NCBI RefSeq assembly: GCF_020076305.1
Contig: NZ_JAIQXE010000004.1
Coordinates: forward strand, 124,001 to 188,000
DNA from: Flavihumibacter profundi
GTDB taxonomy: Bacteria; Bacteroidota; Bacteroidia; Chitinophagales; Chitinophagaceae
Reading direction: 5' to 3'
DNA length: 64,000 nucleotides
The position numbers were made by a program, and so were the translations under genes. Below the pieces are notes generated by a model. It was not told the DNA's origin. It did no database searches and was given only the letters and a program-made list of their open reading frames with translations. Within the stretch, counting starts at the first letter, position 1. Each line of letters starts with the position of its first letter. Of the stretch, positions 49,555 through 59,083 are shown in pieces.

Positions 49555-52500
49555 TTGTTGAGAACAAATCATATTATCCTTGTCCTAGTCCTGCTTTTTA
49601 TGGGTGGGAAATCCCTTTTTGCCCAAAAGCCAACTGCGGATTTTACTGCCAGTAAAACTTCAGGGTGCGCTCCCTTAAGCGTTGTTTTTACAGATAAATC
49701 AACTAATAAACCAACTTCATGGAACTGGAAATTTGGCACTAACCAACTCGATCAACGCCAAAACCCTACTGTTACGTTCAACCAGCCAGGTACATATACG
49801 GTCAGACTGGTCGTAAGCAATAGCTCTGGAAGCGATGATGAAATAAAGACCAATTATATAACTGTTTACCCATCTGCCACAGTAAATTTCAAAGCCAGTA
49901 CCAATATTAGTTGTAGTCCGGCATCGATTAAATTTACAGACCTTTCAACTGTTCCTTCTGGCAATATTGTGGGCTGGACATGGGATTTCGGAGATGGTAC
50001 TGCTGTAGACCACAACCAAAACCCTACTCATTCTTTTACCAGCCTTGGGTATTATAATGTTTCCCTGACCGTTAAAACCTCTGCTGGATGCGAAGTGACA
50101 GGTGCCAGAACCCGGTTTATACGTATTATTAATGGGGTTACACCAAATTTTGATTTTACCCGGACCAACGATTGTGCTGCACCAGTAGCCGTAACTTTTA
50201 TTAACCAAACAACAGGCCCCGGAACACTGGTCCATAAATGGAGCCTCGGCAACGGTGATAACCAAACAATTAAGAACCCTTCCACTATCTATAATGCCTT
50301 AGGTACCTATACCGTAAAACTTGAAACAACTAGTAGTTATGGCTGCTCAGGAAGCATTTCAAAACCGATTACTTTCAGCGGAAATAATACCAGTTTTACA
50401 GGTCCCGACAGTACCTGCCCGGGTAACCCGGTTACCCTCATCAATAAAGGCTCACCTACACCTACGAAAGTGTTATGGGATTTTGGGGATAGCACCAGTT
50501 CATCTGATTTAAATCCGGTGAAAGTATATAATACACCGGGCACTTATACGATCAAACTAACCAATCAGTATGCAGAGTGCACAGGAGTTTTTACTAAGAA
50601 AATCAAAATAACGAATCCACCTGTAATCGATTTTACAGCCACTAACCCCCTGGGCTGTACCACACCGCATACTGTAAATTTCAAGAACCTTACCCCCGGC
50701 GCCAGCAATATCCTCTGGGATTTTGGAGATGGAAGTACTTCAAACCTGCCTGACCCCCAGCACACTTATACCAGTGAAGGAAATTTCAATGTTTCATTGA
50801 CAGTTACCACAGCAAATGGCTGTCCGAGTACATTGACCAAAAATTTATTTGTCAAAATTGCAAAACCTGGTACCATTAATTTTTCAGGTTTACCTGCAGA
50901 AGGTTGTATGCCATTAACTATAAATCCATCTGCGTTTATTAATACCATTGATGGTGTAGCAAGTTATGCCTGGGATTTTGGCGTAGCCGGTGGAACCGGA
51001 TCGGGTGTTAGTCCAAGTTTCACCTATACCACTGCCGGCACCTTTGATGTAAGTGTAAAGATTACCACCAATGGCGGATGCGTTCAAAATTACACACTGG
51101 CCAAAGCAGTGAAAACGGGTACAAAACCAACAGTGAATTTCTCGACAGGAACAGACACCACCTGCGCGGGCGATACCGTTTACTTCAAATCGACTTCGAC
51201 GCCTGCGGACAAGTGGTTGTGGGATTTTGGAGATAAAGGTGTAGCCAGTAATGAAAATCCGGCACATCTGTACCAGGATACCGGTAAAATGACTGTTACT
51301 TTAATCGCATTTAATAATGGATGTGCTGATACACTCACAAAACCAGACCTTTTATATACTATTGCGCCGGTAGCGAAATTTGACCCTGTTTATAATTGTG
51401 CGAATCCGTTAAGCGTAACTTTTACAAACTCCTCCATAACTGATCCCAAGCATGGTACAACCACTTACTTCTGGGATCTTGGCAATGGTCAAACATCAGC
51501 AGCTTTCCAGCCACCACCGACAATTTATCCTGCCTTCGGCACTTATAACGTAACCCTTAAAGTAAAGGATAATCTTTGTGAATACACCAAAACACAAACC
51601 ATCACTGTCCTTAAGCTATTACCAGACATCACGATTAATAAACCAACCTTTTGTCGTGGAGAAATATTTACGCTGACGGCGACTAATGTAGACCTGTCAC
51701 AAGTAAAGCGATATACCTGGAAAATCGGATCAGCAACTGGCAGTGACGGAGGTTCAACTTTTGATTCAAGTATACTTGTCAAAGGTGCATATGATGTTAC
51801 GCTAACCCTGGAAGATATTCATGGTTGTATCTCCAGTATAAAAAAATCAGGGTTTATAAAAATTGTAGGCTCCGATGCAGATTTTTCAGTGACTAATAAC
51901 GGAGGTTGCCTGAATAGTAAAATAACCTTAACTGACCTTTCTACACCTTCCGGAACAATCACAAATTGGAAATTTGATTATGGTGATGGGAAATCCGAAT
52001 CTTTTACAGCTGCACCATTCGTTCATAGCTATGATAAAGTAGGAACCTATGATATTAAATTAACGACAACAGATAATTTCGGTTGTATTGACACAATTAC
52101 AAAAACCGCAATTGCCACCATCACTAAGCCCGCAGTTAATTTTGGCGCCAGGGATACCGTTTATTGCCCTAATCTTAATTTACAATTCATTGATAGCACA
52201 ATTGGAACTAACCTTAGTTATGCCTGGGATTTCGGGGATGGCAAAAGTTCTACAGGCAAAGATCCTTTGCATACGTATGCCGGGCCTGATTCTGTCTACT
52301 CAGTTAAATTGATTGTTACTGATAAGTTTGGTTGCATTGATTCATTAGAGCGTTTAAAATATATCAGGGTGGTTGCACCTAAACCATTATTCAGCATCTT
52401 CGACTCTGCTTCAATTTGCCCGCCGCTTGAAACAAAATTCTTTTCCGATGCAAAAGACTACGATTCCCTGTATTGGGATTTCGGTGATGGCAACACATCC

Positions 52501-53898
52501 ACACTTCCAAACACCAGTAACTTCTATAACACTTATGGCCGGTATACTGCCAAATTGTATACACGTGGTTATGGCGGCTGCATAGATTCGGCATCTGCAA
52601 TTGTTAACCTGTATAATCCTTTCACGTACCTTAATTTCACTTTTGGACCGAAAGAGGCGTGCAATGAAATCACAACAACATTCAATGGCACCCCTCCACC
52701 AGGAACAAAATTCAGATTAATATTCGGGGACGGATCAATTGACAGTTCACAAACCCTGCCTATATCACATACATACAAAAGACCCAATTATTATACGCCT
52801 TACGTCGAACTAACTGATAGCCTGAATTGCCTGGTTGCTGTTGGAAACAGCCAAAAGGTTCTGGTAAAAGGCGTATACCCGCTTTTCGATATGGATAAGA
52901 AAAAGTTCTGTGATACTGGTTCTGTACAAATGACTGATTATAGTATTGGAAATGATAGCATAACAAACCGGCTCTGGGATTTTGGGGATGGTACAACCAG
53001 TGACCTTGAAAATCCGATAAAATATTATAAAGAGCCGGGAACTTACCTGGTAAGCCAGAAAATCACAACCATAACAGGTTGCTTCAACTCTTATACAGAC
53101 ACTGTAAGGGTTTACCTTACACCCGTTCCGATTATACTCGGGCCAAACGAAATTTGTATCAATAATTCGATCCAACTTAATGCCACAACCCAGGTAGCCG
53201 ATACGGTAACCAACTGGCGATGGACCTATGGAAATGGTGCCTCATCAACAAATGCATCTATTACTAATCGTTATACTGTAGCTGGTCCGCAAAATGTAAC
53301 ATTAACCGCTACCAATACCCTGGGCTGCTCCAATGATACAGCTAGTATTATAACAGTCTGGCCATTACCTGTAATTACCAATGAGCCTGAAGTGGTTATT
53401 CCGGTTGGAACGGGCATTAATCTGCCCATTACCTATAGCAGCAATGTTTCCACCTGGACATGGACACCACCAACTTCCCTGAGTTGTACAAACTGTGCCG
53501 TACCATATTCAAACCCCCGGTTTACCACAACATATAAAATTGCAGTAATCGACTCCAATGGTTGCCGGGCTAACAGCAGCATGGTAGTCAGGGTGATCTG
53601 CGTTGATAAAAATTATTTTATACCGAATACTTTCAGTCCGAATAATGATGGCCAGAACGATGTATTCTACCCAAGGGGAAATGGGGTTGACAGAATACAG
53701 TCGATGCGTATTTTTAATCGCTGGGGAGAACTGGTTTTTGAACGGAAGAATTTCCCCGCCAACACGCCTTCTGAAGGCTGGAATGGCCAATACAAGGGAG
53801 CACCGGCACAGTCTGATACTTATGTTTATATAGTTGAGGTGATTTGCGACAACGCACAGATAGTGCCACTTAAAGGTAATGTTACCCTGATCCGATAG
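49555..53898 (+). CDS. Giant PKD-repeat secreted protein with T9SS type B C-terminal domain
   Basis: 1447 residues. Signal peptide about 1-23 (MLRTNHIILVLVLLFMGGKSLFA). Then about 15 PKD domains of about 85-95 residues; recurring marks are GC near the start, WDFGDG-type turns (14 of 15 keep W/F-D/K-x-G) and GTYxVxL near the end. The last about 85 residues (NTFSPNNDGQNDVFYP, IFNRWGELVFERKNF, GWNGQYKG) form the gliding-motility-associated C-terminal domain (type B T9SS signal). The start is TTG (49555), since no ATG precedes the signal peptide and TGA closes the frame at 49537. Extracellular adhesin or filament-type role is inferred. A SprF-like gene follows at 4 bp. Confidence 0.92.
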   Translation: MLRTNHIILVLVLLFMGGKSLFAQKPTADFTASKTSGCAPLSVVFTDKSTNKPTSWNWKFGTNQLDQRQNPTVTFNQPGTYTVRLVVSNSSGSDDEIKTNYITVYPSATVNFKASTNISCSPASIKFTDLSTVPSGNIVGWTWDFGDGTAVDHNQNPTHSFTSLGYYNVSLTVKTSAGCEVTGARTRFIRIINGVTPNFDFTRTNDCAAPVAVTFINQTTGPGTLVHKWSLGNGDNQTIKNPSTIYNALGTYTVKLETTSSYGCSGSISKPITFSGNNTSFTGPDSTCPGNPVTLINKGSPTPTKVLWDFGDSTSSSDLNPVKVYNTPGTYTIKLTNQYAECTGVFTKKIKITNPPVIDFTATNPLGCTTPHTVNFKNLTPGASNILWDFGDGSTSNLPDPQHTYTSEGNFNVSLTVTTANGCPSTLTKNLFVKIAKPGTINFSGLPAEGCMPLTINPSAFINTIDGVASYAWDFGVAGGTGSGVSPSFTYTTAGTFDVSVKITTNGGCVQNYTLAKAVKTGTKPTVNFSTGTDTTCAGDTVYFKSTSTPADKWLWDFGDKGVASNENPAHLYQDTGKMTVTLIAFNNGCADTLTKPDLLYTIAPVAKFDPVYNCANPLSVTFTNSSITDPKHGTTTYFWDLGNGQTSAAFQPPPTIYPAFGTYNVTLKVKDNLCEYTKTQTITVLKLLPDITINKPTFCRGEIFTLTATNVDLSQVKRYTWKIGSATGSDGGSTFDSSILVKGAYDVTLTLEDIHGCISSIKKSGFIKIVGSDADFSVTNNGGCLNSKITLTDLSTPSGTITNWKFDYGDGKSESFTAAPFVHSYDKVGTYDIKLTTTDNFGCIDTITKTAIATITKPAVNFGARDTVYCPNLNLQFIDSTIGTNLSYAWDFGDGKSSTGKDPLHTYAGPDSVYSVKLIVTDKFGCIDSLERLKYIRVVAPKPLFSIFDSASICPPLETKFFSDAKDYDSLYWDFGDGNTSTLPNTSNFYNTYGRYTAKLYTRGYGGCIDSASAIVNLYNPFTYLNFTFGPKEACNEITTTFNGTPPPGTKFRLIFGDGSIDSSQTLPISHTYKRPNYYTPYVELTDSLNCLVAVGNSQKVLVKGVYPLFDMDKKKFCDTGSVQMTDYSIGNDSITNRLWDFGDGTTSDLENPIKYYKEPGTYLVSQKITTITGCFNSYTDTVRVYLTPVPIILGPNEICINNSIQLNATTQVADTVTNWRWTYGNGASSTNASITNRYTVAGPQNVTLTATNTLGCSNDTASIITVWPLPVITNEPEVVIPVGTGINLPITYSSNVSTWTWTPPTSLSCTNCAVPYSNPRFTTTYKIAVIDSNGCRANSSMVVRVICVDKNYFIPNTFSPNNDGQNDVFYPRGNGVDRIQSMRIFNRWGELVFERKNFPANTPSEGWNGQYKGAPAQSDTYVYIVEVICDNAQIVPLKGNVTLIR

Positions 53899-53902
53899 CA
53901 AC

Positions 53903-54937
53903 ATGAAGAAAACCAAAATCCATATTATCACCCTGCTGCTTTTAGCACTTACAACCCAATTTAATGGGTTTGCGCAGGATATCCATTTCTCCCAATTCTA
54001 TGAAGCGCCTTTACTTCGCAATCCATCCTTAGCGGGAATTTTTACTGGTGATATAAGGGCGCAGCTTGTTTACCGGGATCAATGGAATAGTTTTACCAAT
54101 GCCTATAAGAGTGGCTCATTCAACGCAGAATATAAGATGCCTGTAGGGCATAGTGACGACTTCATTACTGCAGGAATCCAGATGCTATACGACAAGGCAG
54201 GCACGGTTTCCTTAACGTCAACCCATATTTTGCCTGCAGTAAACTACCATAAAGCTTTGAGCAGTGAAAGGAATATGTACCTGTCGGTAGGCTTTATGGG
54301 TGGTATAGTGCAAAAAAGTATAGACCGTTCAAAAGTAACAACAGACAACCAGTTTACTGGTGGCGCCTATAACCCTTCGATAGCCGATGGAGAATCATTT
54401 GCCAATGCCAATTACATGTATGCTGATGCAAGTGTTGGTACAAGTTTCAATACTTCCTTCGGCTCCGAAAATACAAATAACCTATTTTTCGGAATTGGTT
54501 ATCATCACCTAAACAGGCCGTCAAACTCCTTTTATCGCAATGCAAATGAAGCTTTACATCCGAAATGGGTATATTCTGCAGGTGTCCGTTTTGATGTAAA
54601 CGAACAGGCATTTTTTAACCTGCAGGCAGATTATTCCAAACAGGGAACAGCAACTGAAATTATTGGTGGGGCTTTGTATGGATACAAAATAGGGAGCCCA
54701 GATGTACCTGATTATATTTTATATGCAGGCGCATTTTTAAGGATGAAAGATGCTCTTATTCCTGTAATTAAAATTGATTATCACCCATTTGCCATAGGAA
54801 TTAGTTATGATGTAAATGTTTCTCAGCTGAAAACAGCCAGCCAGGGCAGAGGCGGGTTTGAGTTGTCTGTTACCTATATTGGTTTCCTTGACAGGGAAAG
54901 TTCTTCAAAATTCAAGATCTTCTGCCCCAGGTTCTAA
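53903..54937 (+). CDS. PorP/SprF family T9SS outer-membrane protein
   Basis: 344 residues. Signal peptide about 1-24; the mature start QDIHFSQFYEAPLLRNPSLAG and YRDQWNSF are the typical PorP/SprF opening. The rest is a beta-barrel with aromatic-rich strands. SprF supports export or surface attachment of type B-tagged proteins such as SprB; the gene starts 4 bp after the PKD protein, which mirrors sprB-sprF. Terminal residues are FKIFCPRF. Confidence 0.93.
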   Translation: MKKTKIHIITLLLLALTTQFNGFAQDIHFSQFYEAPLLRNPSLAGIFTGDIRAQLVYRDQWNSFTNAYKSGSFNAEYKMPVGHSDDFITAGIQMLYDKAGTVSLTSTHILPAVNYHKALSSERNMYLSVGFMGGIVQKSIDRSKVTTDNQFTGGAYNPSIADGESFANANYMYADASVGTSFNTSFGSENTNNLFFGIGYHHLNRPSNSFYRNANEALHPKWVYSAGVRFDVNEQAFFNLQADYSKQGTATEIIGGALYGYKIGSPDVPDYILYAGAFLRMKDALIPVIKIDYHPFAIGISYDVNVSQLKTASQGRGGFELSVTYIGFLDRESSSKFKIFCPRF

Positions 54938-55012
54938 GCAGAAATCCAGGCCTTGAAAATATATCAACCTTTTTTTGCTGTTGTTGTTAATGTTGCCAAA
55001 CGAAACATCAAT

Positions 55013-55483
55013 ATGAAAGTAGAAGTTGGCCAAAAAGCCCCTGAATTCAGTTTGTTTGATTCTGAAAAAACAAAGGTTAGCCTTAGTGACTATAAAGGGA
55101 AGAATGTGGTAATACTGTTTTTTCCACAAGCGTTTACCAGTGTATGTACAACAGAACTATGTAATGTAAGGGACAATATTTCCCAGTATAATAATACAAA
55201 TGCCCAGGTTTTTGGAATCAGTGTGGATTCTATTTTCACATTGGCCAGGTTCAAGGATGATCAGAAATTAAATTTCCCCTTGCTAAGTGATTTCAATAAA
55301 GAAGCGTCGGCAGCCTATTATTCATTAATAAATGATTTCGTATTCGATATGAAAGGGGTTTCCAAAAGGGCAGCATTTGTTATTGATAAAGAGGGAGTTG
55401 TGCAATATGCCGAGGTTTTGGATAAGGTGACAGACCTCCCCGATTTCGATGCAATACAGCAAACACTGCAACGCCTGAACTAA
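55013..55483 (+). CDS. bcp: Thioredoxin-dependent peroxiredoxin, Bcp/PrxQ type
   Basis: 156 residues from the ATG at 55013 (MKVEVGQKAPEFSLF). Peroxidatic C45 in FTSVCTTELC and second Cys C50 five positions later, the Bcp arrangement (C45/C50 in E. coli too). Reduces H2O2 and alkyl peroxides with thioredoxin. It begins 75 bp after the SprF-like gene and ends at a terminator, so whether it shares the operon is unclear. Confidence 0.9.
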   Translation: MKVEVGQKAPEFSLFDSEKTKVSLSDYKGKNVVILFFPQAFTSVCTTELCNVRDNISQYNNTNAQVFGISVDSIFTLARFKDDQKLNFPLLSDFNKEASAAYYSLINDFVFDMKGVSKRAAFVIDKEGVVQYAEVLDKVTDLPDFDAIQQTLQRLN

Positions 55484-55501
55484 AATATTTGTTAGAATTT
55501 G

Positions 55502-55539
55502 ACCGGAGTGGTAAGTATTTTACTACCCCGGTTTATTTT
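55502..55539 (+). terminator. Terminator after peroxiredoxin gene
   Basis: ACCGG (55502-55506) pairs with CCGGT (55528-55532); inside, GTGGTAA pairs with TTACTAC with one G-T, separated from the outer stem by one A/C mismatch, then GTTTATTTTC. 18 bp past the stop. Confidence 0.75.
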
Positions 55540-55553
55540 CCCCGGGGGCATTG

Positions 55554-55561
55554 TAACTTTG
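55554..55561 (+). promoter_or_regulatory. -7 promoter box TAACTTTG before sorting-domain gene
   Basis: TAACTTTG matches TAnnTTTG. Transcription would start near 55567, one base before an ATG at 55568 which opens a nine-codon ORF (MEYLVEVLL) ending at 55597; the main start is at 55611. Confidence 0.5.
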
Positions 55562-55610
55562 GAGAAAATGGAATATCTTGTCGAGGTGCTCCTATAACCT
55601 GAAATTGCCC

Positions 55611-55934
55611 ATGAGGATATTTTTTACATTATCCATATTACTGCTTTTTTCCATACAGGGGATGTCCCAGTCCGGCCTGCAGGAAACGGCTGTAGTAAAA
55701 TTTTATCCAAATCCGGCTGTATCACAAATCACCTTTGACTTTCCAAAAACTTTTGACAAATCCTACACTTTCCAGATTTACAATTTCCTGGGCAAAAAAG
55801 TGTTTGAGCAAAAAAATCTGAACCCTAAGACTACCGTTGAACTGACCCAATATTTCAGGGGCATATACATATTCCAATTGCGTGACAAGACCGGCAAAAT
55901 TGTTCAAACCGGAAGGTTCCAGGTATCTCGTTAA
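55611..55934 (+). CDS. Minimal protein: signal peptide plus T9SS type A sorting domain
   Basis: 107 residues from the ATG at 55611. Signal peptide MRIFFTLSILLLFSIQGMSQ, only about 12 residues of linker, then the Por_Secre_tail domain: VVKFYPNPAVSQITFDF, SYTFQIYNFLGKKVF, YFRGIYIFQLRD and GRFQVSR at the very end. Normally this 70-80-residue domain is the C-terminal tag of large exported proteins; here nothing precedes it. It may be a carrier, an eroded gene, or a decoy; the upstream frame has no domain. Confidence 0.82.
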   Translation: MRIFFTLSILLLFSIQGMSQSGLQETAVVKFYPNPAVSQITFDFPKTFDKSYTFQIYNFLGKKVFEQKNLNPKTTVELTQYFRGIYIFQLRDKTGKIVQTGRFQVSR

Positions 55935-55955
55935 TTCAAATCTTTTATCATTTTT

Positions 55956-57128
55956 CTATAGGACCTGGACAATTAAAAATTTCAGGTAATGTGTGTTCTC
56001 CTGGCCCCATATTATCGGATGGTCACTCGCCTGTGTTTGAAAAACAACCTGCCGGAGGGTCCGTTTGGCATCTTTGGCTGCCATTTCAATTATTTCCAGG
56101 AATAATTCCGGCTGAACAAGATTGGTGCATGAAGTAGTTACCAGGAAGCCGCCAGGTTTTATTAGTTTCATCCCCCTAAGGTTAATTTCTTTGTACCCGG
56201 TAATCGCCTTTTGGATATTTTCACGGCTCTTGGTAAATGCCGGCGGGTCTAACATAACCACATCATATTGCCGGCCTTCTTTTGACCAAAGTTTTAGCAC
56301 ATCAAAAGCATTTACGGCCTGGAAAACGCATTTATCAGACAATCCATTCAGCGCTGCATTTTTATTGGCCTGCTCAACTGCTGTAGCAGAAATATCGAGG
56401 CCCAGTACAGATTTTGCACCATAATGCGCAGCATGGATTTCAAAAGTACCAGTATACGTAAATGCGCCAAGTACGTCGCCCCCTTTTACTATATGCTGTA
56501 TTGCACGTCGGTTATCCTGCTGGTCCAGGAAGTAACCGGTCTTTTGCCCATTTTCAACGTCTACTATAAATTTCAATCCATTTTCATGTATAAGGATTTG
56601 CGTATCAAACGGCTCAGATAAAAATCCTTTAATTTGGGGCAGCCCTTCCAGTTCCCGTACCGGAACATCATTCCTTTCATAAATACCCTTGGGTTTGAAG
56701 ATTGCCTGCAATGCCTTTACTATTGCAGGTTTCCAGATATCCATGCCAAGGGCCAGGGTTTGCAGCACAAAATAATCATTGAATTTATCAATGATCAGGG
56801 CAGGAAGGAAATCTGCTTCCCCAAAAACCAGGCGGCAGTTTTCAGTATAACCCAATTGCTGGCGGTATTTCCAGGCTGTATTAATTTTATTAAAGAAGAA
56901 ATCTTCATTAATTATCTCACCCTTATTACGGGTTAAAAGGCGTACAAAAATTAATGATTTCGGGTTGGCATAGCCCCTACCAATGAATTTTCCATCATGG
57001 GTAAGCAGTTCTACGATATCCCCGCCCGACAATGGGCCTACAGTCTTATCAACCTCATTGGCGAAGACCCAGGGATGGCCATTTTCGATTCTGCGACTGA
57101 TTTTCTTCTTCAGGTAAACTTGTGTCAT
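55956..57128 (-). CDS. Class I SAM-dependent rRNA methyltransferase, RlmI-like
   Basis: 390 residues. An N-terminal PUA domain (about 1-75: YLKKKISRRIENGHPWVFANEVDK) is followed by an EEHEE linker region and Rossmann methyltransferase (about 185-390). Motifs: NGQKTGYFLDQQDNR, VLGAFTYTGTF (motif I), MLDPPAFTKS (IV) and the post-IV TTSCTNLV, where E. coli RlmI has SCSHH. The family methylates C1962 of 23S rRNA (m5C). Specific target is inference. A promoter box ends 5 nt before the ATG. Confidence 0.88.
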   Translation of the reverse strand: MTQVYLKKKISRRIENGHPWVFANEVDKTVGPLSGGDIVELLTHDGKFIGRGYANPKSLIFVRLLTRNKGEIINEDFFFNKINTAWKYRQQLGYTENCRLVFGEADFLPALIIDKFNDYFVLQTLALGMDIWKPAIVKALQAIFKPKGIYERNDVPVRELEGLPQIKGFLSEPFDTQILIHENGLKFIVDVENGQKTGYFLDQQDNRRAIQHIVKGGDVLGAFTYTGTFEIHAAHYGAKSVLGLDISATAVEQANKNAALNGLSDKCVFQAVNAFDVLKLWSKEGRQYDVVMLDPPAFTKSRENIQKAITGYKEINLRGMKLIKPGGFLVTTSCTNLVQPELFLEIIEMAAKDAKRTLRQVVFQTQASDHPIIWGQENTHYLKFLIVQVL

Positions 57129-57133
57129 GCCGG

Positions 57134-57141
57134 CAAAGTTA
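57134..57141 (-). promoter_or_regulatory. -7 promoter box TAACTTTG before RlmI-like gene
   Basis: Minus-strand TAACTTTG, exact match, with 5 nt (CCGGC) to the ATG; leaderless mRNA predicted. Confidence 0.55.
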
Positions 57142-57190
57142 GGGGAAGAGCAGACCCTTTAAATAAGACAAATTGTCCAGATACCCGGGA

Positions 57191-57253
57191 TGGCAAAAAA
57201 ATTGCCACATAGTATACAACCTTAAAGTAAGCAATGCTGGCATGCGTTTGCCA
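57191..57253 (+). promoter_or_regulatory. TGGCA/TGCCA palindromes and sigma-54-like element before grpE
   Basis: TGGCAA-AAAAA-TTGCCA at 57191-57207 (perfect 6-bp arms), and TGGCA-TGCGTT-TGCCA at 57238-57253. The first also fits a sigma-54 -24/-12 arrangement (TGGC, 7-8 nt, TTGC). Either a repressor operator or a second promoter for the chaperone genes; which is inference. Confidence 0.35.
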
Positions 57254-57283
57254 TAAGAAACCATCAAAAATGGCAAAATGTGC

Positions 57284-57291
57284 TAGGTTTG
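57284..57291 (+). promoter_or_regulatory. -7 promoter box TAGGTTTG before grpE
   Basis: TAGGTTTG matches TAnnTTTG; ATG is 17 nt downstream at 57309, giving a leader of about 12 nt. No TTTG at -33. Confidence 0.45.
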
Positions 57292-57308
57292 CTGCCAATT
57301 TGTTCGTT

Positions 57309-57857
57309 ATGGAAGAAAAAAATATAAAAGACACAGAAGATTTTGACATCAATGCAGACAGTGATGTTCCTGGTACCAGCCACCTGAATGACCCGGTTAA
57401 AGAGATTAGCGATGTGGAAAGGCTTGAAGCAGAACTGGCCGAAATGAAGGACAAATACCTTCGCCAGTTTGCTGAATTTGACAATTTTCGGAAAAGGACG
57501 GCCAAAGAGCGGCTGGAACTGATCCAAACTGCGGGGAAAGAAGTAATTGTTCAACTGTTGGAAGTACTGGATGACGCTGATCGTGCCCAAAAACAGATGG
57601 ACAATAGTACCGACGTAAATGCTTTAAGGGAAGGCGTTCAGCTGGTTTTCAATAAGTTCAGGAATATTCTGAATGCAAAGGGCCTGAAGCCCATGGAAAG
57701 CATTGGCAGTGAATTCGACGCAGACCGGCACGAAGCAATAACGGAAATCCCGGCACCAACAGAAAACATGCGGGGAAAAGTAATTGATGAAGTGGAAAAA
57801 GGTTATTTCCTGAATGATAAAATTATTCGTTTCGCGAAAGTGGTAGTTGGAAAATAA
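57309..57857 (+). CDS. grpE: Nucleotide exchange factor GrpE
   Basis: 182 residues from the ATG at 57309. N-terminal acidic disordered region, then the long coiled-coil helix (about 38-90: [20 protein letters not shown], the GrpE hallmark) and the beta domain with [34 protein letters not shown] and [16 protein letters not shown]. Speeds ADP release from DnaK. dnaJ follows 22 bp downstream; dnaK is not here. Confidence 0.95.
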   Translation: MEEKNIKDTEDFDINADSDVPGTSHLNDPVKEISDVERLEAELAEMKDKYLRQFAEFDNFRKRTAKERLELIQTAGKEVIVQLLEVLDDADRAQKQMDNSTDVNALREGVQLVFNKFRNILNAKGLKPMESIGSEFDADRHEAITEIPAPTENMRGKVIDEVEKGYFLNDKIIRFAKVVVGK

Positions 57858-57879
57858 ACAGCATCTGAACCAAAAAGAA

Positions 57880-59040
57880 ATGTCAACAAAAAGAGATTAT
57901 TACGAAATATTAGGGGTTGCCAAAACAGCTACAGCGGAAGAAATCAAGAAAGCCTACCGCAAAGTAGCTATGCAATTCCACCCCGACCGTAACCCCGGTG
58001 ATAAATCAGCAGAAGAAAAATTCAAGGAAGCAGCAGAAGCCTATGAAATATTAAGCGATGCCGATAAAAGGGCGCAATATGACCGGTACGGGCATGCAGG
58101 ATTGGGCAACAGCGGTCGTGGATTTAGTGGAAGCGGAAATATGGAGGACATATTCAGCCAGTTCGGGGATATTTTCGGGGACGATATTTTCGGTTCTTTT
58201 TTTGGGGGAGGTACATCCGGCGGACGTGGTGGACAAAGGGCAAGAGGGGCACGCGGAAGCAACCTAAGGGTGAAACTGAAACTCAATTTTGAAGAAATCG
58301 CAAAAGGGGTTACAAAAAATATTAAGGTAAAAAAACATGTTGCCTGTGCAACCTGCTCCGGAAGCGGCGCAAAAGACAAAGGCAGCATACAGAGCTGTGG
58401 TACCTGTGGCGGTAGTGGCCAGGTGCGGAAGGTAACCAATACATTCCTTGGCCAAATGCAAACAGTTACTACTTGTCCCACTTGTAACGGTGAGGGTACA
58501 ACGATAACAGCCAAATGCGGAAGCTGTAAAGGGGAAGGACGGGTTTATGGTGAAGAAACTGTGACCATCGACATCCCTGCCGGCGTCCAGGAAGGAATGC
58601 AGCTTAATGTAAGTGGCCGGGGAAATGCCGGTGAGCGAGGCGGACCAGCGGGTGACCTTATCGTTTTGATTGAAGAAGAACAACACAAAGAATTACAGCG
58701 CGATGGCCTGAACGTCGCCTATGACCTGCATATATCAATACCAGATGCTGTTTTTGGCAGCCAGGTAGAGGTGCCCACCATCGATGGCCGGGCCAAAATA
58801 AAAATTCCGGCTGGCACCCAAAGTGGAAAAATATTCCGCTTAAAAGGAAAAGGATTCCCTGCTGTAAACAGCTATGAAAAAGGTGACCAGTTGATCCATA
58901 TCAACGTCTGGACACCGCAGCATTTGAGCAGTGAAGAGAAGGCTATAATGGAAAAATTACAGCATTCACAAAACTTCCAGCCAAACCCGGATAAGAACGA
59001 GCGAAGTTTTTTTGATAAAGTAAGAGAAATTTTCTCGTGA
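57880..59040 (+). CDS. dnaJ: Chaperone DnaJ
   Basis: 386 residues from the ATG at 57880. J-domain about 1-70 with HPD in [17 protein letters not shown]; Gly/Phe-rich linker to about 130; zinc domain with four CxxCxGxG repeats ([32 protein letters not shown]); C-terminal substrate-binding domain. Canonical class A DnaJ. Co-chaperone that delivers clients to DnaK; operon with grpE. Confidence 0.96.
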   Translation: MSTKRDYYEILGVAKTATAEEIKKAYRKVAMQFHPDRNPGDKSAEEKFKEAAEAYEILSDADKRAQYDRYGHAGLGNSGRGFSGSGNMEDIFSQFGDIFGDDIFGSFFGGGTSGGRGGQRARGARGSNLRVKLKLNFEEIAKGVTKNIKVKKHVACATCSGSGAKDKGSIQSCGTCGGSGQVRKVTNTFLGQMQTVTTCPTCNGEGTTITAKCGSCKGEGRVYGEETVTIDIPAGVQEGMQLNVSGRGNAGERGGPAGDLIVLIEEEQHKELQRDGLNVAYDLHISIPDAVFGSQVEVPTIDGRAKIKIPAGTQSGKIFRLKGKGFPAVNSYEKGDQLIHINVWTPQHLSSEEKAIMEKLQHSQNFQPNPDKNERSFFDKVREIFS

Positions 59041-59083
59041 TAGGCCAGCCGCAAAATAACTCCTATATTTAAAGTAGTAATTT

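Noticed and set aside
49555-53898. PKD region as DNA tandem repeats
   Set aside because: The repeat is at protein level; nucleotide copies have diverged and show no long identical units.
58041-58514. Long Cys/Pro-rich open frame antisense to dnaJ
   Set aside because: A shadow of the DnaJ glycine-rich and zinc-finger coding sequence.
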